5,455 bases of DNA from Kiritimatiellia bacterium (lineage in GTDB: Bacteria; Verrucomicrobiota; Kiritimatiellia; RFP12; UBA1067). A program made the position numbers and the translations under genes. The notes beneath the pieces are model-generated. The model saw only the letters and a list, made by a program, of their open reading frames with translations, ran no database searches and was not told the origin of the DNA. The stretch lies in NCBI GenBank assembly GCA_017389885.1, contig JAFPDR010000147.1, positions 1 to 5,455 on the forward strand, given 5' to 3'. Shown here one piece after another: positions 1-5,455 of this stretch. Every line of letters begins with the position of its first letter. Position 1 is the first letter of the stretch.

Positions 1-1
1 A

Positions 2-139
2 GAGGCGGTGACGTTCAGGTATCCGGTGCGCGTCGTCTCGTGCGGCGAGTACGTGCTGCCGGGTCCGAGCGTCGAGGCGATGTACCACCCCGAGCTCCAC
101 GCCCGCCTCGCCCCCTCGCGCGTCGCCATCCGCCGCTGA
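2..139 (+). CDS. C-terminal end of an alpha-2-macroglobulin-like protein (partial, 5' end outside window)
   Basis: The frame is open from the first bases and ends at TGA 137-139, giving 45 residues that begin EAVTFRYPVRVVSCGEYVLP. The pattern of an F-x-Y-x-V-R-V strand, then G-x-Y-x-L-P-G-P-x-V-E-A-M-Y, then a short tail ending in I-R-R is what I know from the last receptor-binding-like domain of bacterial alpha-2-macroglobulins, where the V-E-x-M-Y segment is nearly invariant. Full proteins of this family usually exceed 1,500 residues and sit in the periplasm, often lipid-anchored, where they are thought to trap proteases after bait cleavage. The thioester and bait regions would lie upstream and cannot be checked, so activity is unknown. 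The family call rests only on this short end. No convincing terminator follows the stop. Confidence 0.72.
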   Translation, partial: EAVTFRYPVRVVSCGEYVLPGPSVEAMYHPELHARLAPSRVAIRR

Positions 140-168
140 CCGCCGCCGGTTTTTGCGGGTTTTACGGG

Positions 169-198
169 TTGCGCTCGCGGTACGAAATATGGTATCAT
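169..198 (+). promoter_or_regulatory. Putative sigma70-type promoter with extended -10 for the 806-aa gene
   Basis: TTGCGC (169-174) and TATCAT (193-198) are separated by 18 bp, and TG lies one base before the -10, giving TGgTATCAT. Transcription would start near 205, leaving a leader of about 22 nt before the ATG at 227. The same TGgTAT-AT layout recurs at the second promoter in this window. The leader has only a weak purine patch (AGAAAG, 210-215), so translation may not depend on a strong Shine-Dalgarno pairing. Predicted from consensus only. Confidence 0.5.
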
Positions 199-207
199 TT
201 CGCGAAA
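183..207 (+). promoter_or_regulatory. Overlapping dyads over the -10 and predicted start site (possible operator)
   Basis: CGAAAT (183-188) and its reverse complement ATTTCG (197-202) flank an 8-bp spacer centred on the -10 box. TTTCGCGAAA (198-207) is a perfect 10-bp palindrome over the predicted transcription start. Together they place three CGAAA half-sites, in alternating orientation, exactly where a repressor would block RNA polymerase. Short palindromes arise by chance, so an operator role is inference. Confidence 0.25.
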
Positions 208-226
208 ACAGAAAGTCTATCGCACT

Positions 227-2647
227 ATGAGCATATCGACATTCATGCTGGCGGCGGCCGTCGGGGTTTCCGGCGTCTATCCGGGTCTACACACTTTCAA
301 CCGCGAGGGCGAGTGCGGCACAGGGGCGGTCGTGCCGTGGGCGGGGAGCCTCTGGGTCATATCCTACGCGCCGCACATGCCGAACTGCTCGACGGACAAG
401 CTCTACGAGATCAAGCCGGACCTTACGCGCGTCATCCGCGCGGAGTCCATCGGCGGAACGCCCGCGAACAGGCTCATACACAGGGAGTCCAACCAGCTCT
501 TCATCGGACCCTACGCGATCGACGCGAAGGGCAGAGTGCGCGTGATGAAGCCGATCAACGACGACGGCTCCACCAACCTCTACGGACGCCTCACCGCGTC
601 CGCGCGCCACCTCTTCGACCCTGCGCACAAGATCTACACGATGACGATGGAGGAGGGCGTCTACGAGATCGACGTCGACACGCTCAAGGTCACCGAGCTC
701 TTCCGCGACGGGAACATCCAGGGCTACGGCAGGCACGACGGCGCGCTTCTCCCCGGCTACCACGGGAAGGGCGGCTACTCCGGGCAGGGGCGCCTCGTCT
801 ACGCCAACAACGGCGAGTTCACCCCCGCGGCGATGAAGGACCCGACGACTACGAGCGGCGTCCTTGCGCAGTGGAACGGAAAGCCCGGCAAGGAGAACTG
901 GGAGGTCGTGCTCAGGAACCAGTTCACCGACGTCACGTCCAAGGGCGGGATATACGGCGCCGCCGATCCCGAGAAGGATCCGCTCTGGGCGATCGGCTGG
1001 GACTACAAGAGCGTCATCCTGATGGTCCTCGACGGAGGCAGGTGGCACAGGTACCGCCTCCCGAAGGGCTCGCACAGCTACGACGGCGCGCACGGGTGGA
1101 ACACCGAGTGGCCGCGCATCCGCGAGATCGGCGAGGGAGACGACTTCCTGATGACGATGCACGGCACGTTCTGGCACTTCCCCGCGACGATGAGCGCGAA
1201 GAACTCGGCCGGGATACGTCCGCGCTCGAACTACCTCAAGATCGTCGGCGACTTCTGCCGCTGGGGCGACAAGCTCGTGCTTGGCTGCGACGACACCGCG
1301 GCGAACGAGTTCCTCAACAAGCGCAAGGCGAAGGGCGGGCTCGCGGGGCCTGCGCAGTCGAACTCCAACCTCTGGTTCGTCGACCCGAAGGACCTCGACT
1401 CGTTCGGGCCCGCCATCGGGCGCGGGGCGGTGTGGCAGCGCGAGGACGTGAAGAAGGGCGCGGTGTCCGACCCGTACCTCCTCGCCGGATACGACATGCG
1501 CACGCTCTACGTCTCGAGCGAGACGCCGTTTGCGTTCGACGTTGAGGTCGACGAAAGGGGCGACGGAAGCTGGCGCCGCGTCGAGCGGGGCGGCGCGACG
1601 TCCGCAGCGGGGCACCAGGCGGCGGTCGTTCCGCTCGAGTCCGAAAAGGGCGAGTGGGTGCGCCTTGTCGCGAAGTGCGACGCGAAGGACGTCACCGCGT
1701 TCTTCAACTACGCGAACAGGGACAGGCGCGGCGCTGCGCCGGATTCGGTCTTCGCCGGCATCGGCGGGCCTACGACGCAGATGGGCGACCTCCAGGCCCT
1801 TGTGATGAGCGGAGACGGCGACGAGGATCTTAAGCTCAGGCTGCTCGACACGACATGCAACGGCGCCGGCGGATACTACGAGATGGGGGCGGACCTCAAG
1901 TTGAGGAAGGTCGCAGGGGCCGATTCGAAGGCGGCCGCGGACATGCGCGCGAAGTGCCGCTTCGCCGCCGAGGGCGTGTTCGGCGAGAAGTCTTCGGTGC
2001 TGATCGTTGACGACTCGGGGAGCAGGTGGCGGCTTCCGTGGTGCGGATGGAGTTCCGAGGGGCCGATCACGGCGCACGGACGCGTCTGCCGCGAAATCTG
2101 CACCGAGCGCGACATGCTGAACGTCGGCGGAACGTTCTACGAGCTCCCGGCCGAGAACGCCGGCGGCTACGCGAAGATGCGTCCGATCGCCACGCACGCG
2201 AACCCCGGCATCTGCGACTACTGCACGTGGCGCGGGCTTCTCGTGATGACGGGCCTGATGCGCTTCGGGCGTCCGGAGTCCGCCCGCATCGTGACGGATT
2301 CGACTGCCGGGGTGTGGCTTGGCGTAGTCGACGAGCTGTGGAAGTTCGGCAAGCCGCGCGGCAATGGCGGCCCGTGGCTGGACACGCCCGTCAAGGCCGG
2401 GGAGGCGTCGGATCCGTACCTGATGACGGGCTACGACAGGAAGACGCTGACGGCGGTCTCGGACCGCGACGCGAAGGTGAAGATCGAAATCGACATCGCC
2501 GGCGACGGCATGTGGAGCGCCTTGACGACGCTCGACCTCAAGGCCGGTGCGGCGCTCGAAAAGGACATTAGCGCGATCCGCGCGTACTGGGTGCGCGCCG
2601 TCTCGGACGCGGACTGCACCGCCACGCTGCAGTTCAGGTACGAGTAG
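227..2647 (+). CDS. Secreted-looking 806-aa protein with duplicated propeller-like region and beta-rich module, function unknown
   Basis: I cannot assign a function. The ATG at 227 is the first standard start after the in-frame stop at 137-139. The first 20 residues (FMLAAAVGVSGVYPG after a short start) resemble a weak signal peptide without the usual positive charges. The body has many short beta-strand-like stretches with repeated G, W, D and Y (for example LPGYHGKGGYSGQGRL near 175-190, HGWNTEWPRIREI near 289-301, MHGTFWHFP near 311-319), as in beta-propeller proteins. Residues 414-449 and 728-763 align without gaps at 17 of 36 identical positions (SDPYL..GYD..TL ... GDG.W). The segments before them also match loosely (HGTFWHFP with GGTFYELP; LWFVDPKDL with LGVVDELWKF). 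The second copy is shorter, and its propeller part seems reduced. No catalytic motif or C-terminal anchor is visible. It has its own promoter, and codon use matches its neighbours. Confidence 0.85.
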   Translation: MSISTFMLAAAVGVSGVYPGLHTFNREGECGTGAVVPWAGSLWVISYAPHMPNCSTDKLYEIKPDLTRVIRAESIGGTPANRLIHRESNQLFIGPYAIDAKGRVRVMKPINDDGSTNLYGRLTASARHLFDPAHKIYTMTMEEGVYEIDVDTLKVTELFRDGNIQGYGRHDGALLPGYHGKGGYSGQGRLVYANNGEFTPAAMKDPTTTSGVLAQWNGKPGKENWEVVLRNQFTDVTSKGGIYGAADPEKDPLWAIGWDYKSVILMVLDGGRWHRYRLPKGSHSYDGAHGWNTEWPRIREIGEGDDFLMTMHGTFWHFPATMSAKNSAGIRPRSNYLKIVGDFCRWGDKLVLGCDDTAANEFLNKRKAKGGLAGPAQSNSNLWFVDPKDLDSFGPAIGRGAVWQREDVKKGAVSDPYLLAGYDMRTLYVSSETPFAFDVEVDERGDGSWRRVERGGATSAAGHQAAVVPLESEKGEWVRLVAKCDAKDVTAFFNYANRDRRGAAPDSVFAGIGGPTTQMGDLQALVMSGDGDEDLKLRLLDTTCNGAGGYYEMGADLKLRKVAGADSKAAADMRAKCRFAAEGVFGEKSSVLIVDDSGSRWRLPWCGWSSEGPITAHGRVCREICTERDMLNVGGTFYELPAENAGGYAKMRPIATHANPGICDYCTWRGLLVMTGLMRFGRPESARIVTDSTAGVWLGVVDELWKFGKPRGNGGPWLDTPVKAGEASDPYLMTGYDRKTLTAVSDRDAKVKIEIDIAGDGMWSALTTLDLKAGAALEKDISAIRAYWVRAVSDADCTATLQFRYE
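1466..1714 (+). repeat. Internal protein repeat, copy 1 (residues 414-496 of the 806-aa protein)
   Basis: This segment encodes SDPYLLAGYDMRTLYVSSE, then a GDGSW turn, and ends with a WVRLV ... FFNYA strand pair. It matches the C-terminal end of the same protein (copy 2). It looks like a beta-sandwich or carbohydrate-binding-like module closing the first propeller-like half, but the fold is inferred from strand pattern only. Similarity is at the protein level; the DNA of the two copies has diverged. Confidence 0.7.
2408..2644 (+). repeat. Internal protein repeat, copy 2 (residues 728-806, C-terminus)
   Basis: This segment encodes SDPYLMTGYDRKTLTAVSD, then GDGMW, and ends in a WVRAV ... LQFRYE strand pair directly before the stop. 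It is the counterpart of copy 1: its first 36 residues align without gaps (17 identities), and the closing W-V-R strand is conserved with a small length difference. That the protein ends exactly with the module supports a half-by-half duplication. Confidence 0.7.
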
Positions 2648-2663
2648 TTGGCAGTTGGTTCGA

Positions 2664-2682
2664 TTTTCCCGCTCACGGAAAA
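2664..2682 (+). promoter_or_regulatory. 6-bp dyad over the -35 region of the operon promoter
   Basis: TTTTCC (2664-2669) and GGAAAA (2677-2682) are perfect reverse complements around a 7-nt loop, 17 bases after the stop of the 806-aa gene. No U-tract follows the right arm, so it is a poor intrinsic terminator. Its overlap with the expected -35 position makes a protein-binding site possible, though not shown. Confidence 0.22.
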
Positions 2683-2700
2683 GGGATTATGTGGTATAAT
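2672..2700 (+). promoter_or_regulatory. Extended -10 promoter for the FHA-MoxR / DUF58 / BatA operon
   Basis: A consensus TATAAT (2695-2700) is preceded by TG plus one base (2692-2694), a textbook extended -10. At 17-bp spacing the -35 is CTCACG (2672-2677), with only 3 of 6 consensus matches, so the extended -10 likely carries recognition. Transcription would start near 2707, giving a leader of about 72 nt. I saw no known riboswitch in that leader, only a weak 4-bp stem (GCAG/CTGC). The promoter implies that the operon is expressed independently of the gene upstream. Confidence 0.65.
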
Positions 2701-2767
2701 ATTCCATAACGCTTGGTGCAGGGCATCACTGCGGGCTGTGACTTAACAACGAAAGCAAGAGACTCCC

Positions 2768-2774
2768 AAGGGGG
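2768..2774 (+). promoter_or_regulatory. Shine-Dalgarno site of the FHA-MoxR gene
   Basis: AAGGGGG ends 4 nt before the ATG at 2779. The purine run and the stretch of non-coding sequence before it fix this ATG as the start. Confidence 0.65.
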
Positions 2775-2778
2775 CTAA

Positions 2779-4175
<1,397 letters not shown>

Positions 4176-4176
<1 letters not shown>

Positions 4177-5114
4177 TGGCCAAGCTCTCACAACCGTCGT
4201 ACATGAAGTGGCTGCCGCCGAAGACGACGGCCACGATCTCGCGCTGCGAGCTGTTCGGGCGGACGATGAAGTCCGGCTTCATCTCCGGCCGCCACCGCTC
4301 GCCGAAGAAGGGCAACTCGGTCGAGTTCGCGGAGCACAGGCAGTACATGCCCTGCGACGACCTGAGGACGCTGGACTGGAAGGTTCTCGGCAGGAAGGAC
4401 AGGCTCTACATCCGCCAGTACGAGGAGGAGACGAACCTCCGCACGACGATCCTCCTCGACTGCTCGGGCTCGATGGCCTACGACGGGGACGCGGCGGCGG
4501 AGGTCGACGGGAAGAAGCTCTCGAAGTTCGACTACGCGCGCTACCTCGTGGCGGGGCTCACGTACATGCTCGCCGGCCAGCAGGACGCGGTGGGGCTCGT
4601 GACCTTCGACACGAAGATACGCGAGTACCTCCCCGCGAAGTCGTCCGCGTCGCAGACGAGGCGCATACTCGAGTTCCTCGACAAGTCCAAGCCGGGCGGC
4701 GAGACGGACCCCGCCCCCGTCATCAACGACATCGCCGAGCGCATCCCCTCGCGCGGGTTCGTGATAGTGGTCTCGGACCTCTTCACGTCCGACCCCGACG
4801 AGCTCGTCAAGGCGCTCCACCACTTCAACTACAGGAAGCACGAGATCGCGGTCCTCCACGTGATGGCCGAGGAGGAGCTCACGTTCGACTTCGACGGGCA
4901 CATCCACTTCGAGAACCTCGAGGGGAAGGACGAGATGATGCTCGACGCGAAGTCCATCCGCGCGGGCTACCTCGAGCAGGTCAACGCGTTCCTCAAGAAG
5001 GTGGGCGACGGCGTGCGCAAGATGGGCGCGGACTACGCGCCGATGAACACGAAGGTCCCGTTCGACAAGGCTCTCGTCGAGTACCTGTCGCGCAGGCGCA
5101 GCGGAGGGCGGTAG
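4176..5114 (+). CDS. DUF58 protein with von Willebrand factor A (VWA) domain
   Basis: This 312-residue protein has the DUF58 signature VEFAEHRQYMPCDDLRTLDW (49-68) followed by RKDRLYIRQYEEETN (73-87). A VWA fold follows, with MIDAS motif DCSGSM (95-100), the conserved threonine in GGETD (T177) and the aspartate in VVSDLF (D201). Metal binding is therefore probably intact. A short Gly/Ala/Asp-rich insertion (~102-113) follows the MIDAS. No membrane segment is evident, so it is likely cytoplasmic or peripheral. DUF58 proteins are the usual partner of MoxR ATPases, and their exact function is poorly known. The ATG at 4176 is chosen because it overlaps the upstream stop as TGATG, typical of translational coupling. 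An in-frame extension back to 3996 exists but would bury 60 codons in the ATPase gene and encodes Arg/His-rich sequence unlike the family. Confidence 0.95.
5103..5107 (+). promoter_or_regulatory. Shine-Dalgarno site of the BatA-type gene, inside the DUF58 gene end
   Basis: GGAGG lies 10 nt before the ATG at 5118 and within the last codons of the DUF58 gene. It supports 5118 as the start and coupled translation of the two genes. Confidence 0.6.
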
Positions 5115-5117
5115 GCA

Positions 5118-5455
5118 ATGCAGTTCATAAACTTCGCGATGCTCCTCGGGCTGCTCGCCGTCGCGATCCCGATCATAATCCAGATACTGACGCGCAAGAA
5201 CGCGCGCAGGATACCATGGGGCGCGTGGCTGTTCCTCGACAAGACGATGAAGAAGCGCAAGCGCAAGGTGCTTCTCGAGGACATCCTGCTGCTCGCGTGC
5301 CGCTGCCTCGCGCTGGGGCTCCTCGCGCTCGCGTTCGCGCGCCCGTTCGTCCGCCCCGATCATGTTCCAAGGGCACCCCGTCCTCTTCGTTCTCTCCATT
5401 CCCACGATCATCGTCTCCATGGGCGTGCAGTCCATCGGATCCCTATTCATCGGCC
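5118..5455 (+). CDS. BatA-type membrane protein, N-terminal part (3' end outside window, frame doubtful after ~5358)
   Basis: The first 80 residues match the N-terminal double-transmembrane domain of BatA-type (aerotolerance-related) proteins. A first membrane segment (~5-24, AMLLGLLAVAIPIIIQIL) is followed by a basic loop with WGAWLFLDKTMKKRKRK (34-50). A second segment (~52-73) ends in the family's typical AFARPFV (72-78). Such proteins sit in the inner membrane beside MoxR and DUF58/VWA proteins and usually continue for several hundred residues. The start is three bases after the DUF58 stop and has a good Shine-Dalgarno. After codon 80 (5355-5357) the frame stays open to the window end but encodes His/Arg-rich sequence with poor codon use (11 of 31 third positions G/C). 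The +1 frame there has 26 of 31 and reads as a hydrophobic segment. The annotation is firm to about 5357. Beyond that the protein is either frame-shifted or the DNA is a different sequence. Confidence 0.82.
   Translation, partial: MQFINFAMLLGLLAVAIPIIIQILTRKNARRIPWGAWLFLDKTMKKRKRKVLLEDILLLACRCLALGLLALAFARPFVRPDHVPRAPRPLRSLHSHDHRLHGRAVHRIPIHR
5362..5455 (+). other. Terminal stretch coding in a different frame from the BatA-type gene
   Basis: Read from 5362 the sequence gives MFQGHPVLFVLSIPTIIV, continuing through VQSIG to LFIG at the window end. It is hydrophobic, with G/C at 26 of 31 third positions, as in the real genes nearby. It could be the true continuation of the BatA-type protein after a one-base extra (a C4 run lies at 5354-5357, just at the switch). 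It could also be part of another membrane protein joined here; the SIPTII...QSI...FIG pattern faintly recalls the first helix of MATE transporters, but the spacing is three residues short. I cannot decide between these. There is no Shine-Dalgarno before 5362, so a new gene starting here is unlikely. Confidence 0.45.

Noticed and set aside
143..164. CCGC ... GCGG followed by TTTT as an intrinsic terminator after the macroglobulin gene
   Set aside because: The stem is only 4 bp with an 8-nt loop, and T's lie within the loop and in a short run after it; too weak to call.
40..1545. A 501-codon + strand frame overlapping the macroglobulin end and the 806-aa gene
   Set aside because: It is Arg/Pro/His-rich, starts inside the upstream gene and runs one frame off the 806-aa gene, whose codon use and internal repeat show the true frame.
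287..2197. A 636-codon open frame on the minus strand, and similar long minus-strand frames at 2743-4191 and 4188-5450
   Set aside because: They lie opposite convincing genes, encode Arg/Val/Leu/His-rich sequence without motifs, and are expected where G/C-rich third positions remove stop codons from the antisense frames.
2664..2682. The TTTTCC/GGAAAA dyad as a terminator of the 806-aa gene
   Set aside because: The stem is A/T-heavy, only 6 bp, and no T-tract follows the right arm.
2707..2778. A riboswitch or structured leader before the FHA-MoxR gene
   Set aside because: Only a 4-bp GCAG/CTGC stem is visible, and nothing matches a riboswitch core I know.

Overview
The window is GC-rich DNA (about two thirds G+C, strong G/C preference at third codon positions) with all genes on the + strand. 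It looks chromosomal. The combination of a bacterial alpha-2-macroglobulin end, a MoxR/DUF58/BatA-type operon and a large secreted-looking repeat protein would fit a Gram-negative bacterium of the Planctomycetes-Verrucomicrobia-Lentisphaerae-Kiritimatiellota group. That placement is inference from gene content and style; no phylogenetic marker is present. I see no RNA genes, CRISPR array, transposon or phage gene.

Layout: (1) 2-139, the last 45 codons of a protein whose C-terminus matches the end of bacterial alpha-2-macroglobulin-like proteins. (2) 140-226, a short gap holding a sigma70-like extended -10 promoter overlapped by small dyads. (3) 227-2647, an 806-residue protein of unknown function with a weak signal-peptide-like N-terminus and an internal duplication: two propeller-like regions, each ending in a related beta-rich module. 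(4) 2648-2778, a gap with a strong extended -10 promoter, a 6-bp dyad over its -35 region and a good Shine-Dalgarno site. (5) 2779-4176, a MoxR-family AAA+ ATPase carrying an N-terminal FHA domain. (6) 4176-5114, a DUF58 / von Willebrand A protein with an intact MIDAS motif, joined to the ATPase by a TGATG overlap. (7) 5118-5455, the start of a BatA-type membrane protein, three bases after the DUF58 stop.

Genes 5-7 form one translationally tight operon. In this family a MoxR ATPase acts as a chaperone or remodeller on VWA-domain partners, and the BatA-type protein anchors the system in the inner membrane. The FHA domain suggests that the ATPase is steered by a phosphothreonine-bearing partner, which is not encoded here. 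The alpha-2-macroglobulin end and the duplicated protein have separate transcription signals or are only neighbours, so a shared cell-envelope role is only suggested.

The most unusual points are the FHA-MoxR fusion, the duplicated unknown protein, and the last ~95 bases. There the BatA frame stays open but turns into implausible His/Arg-rich sequence, while the next frame shows good codon use and a hydrophobic segment. This points to a one-base error, a real frameshift or a sequence junction near 5354-5375.
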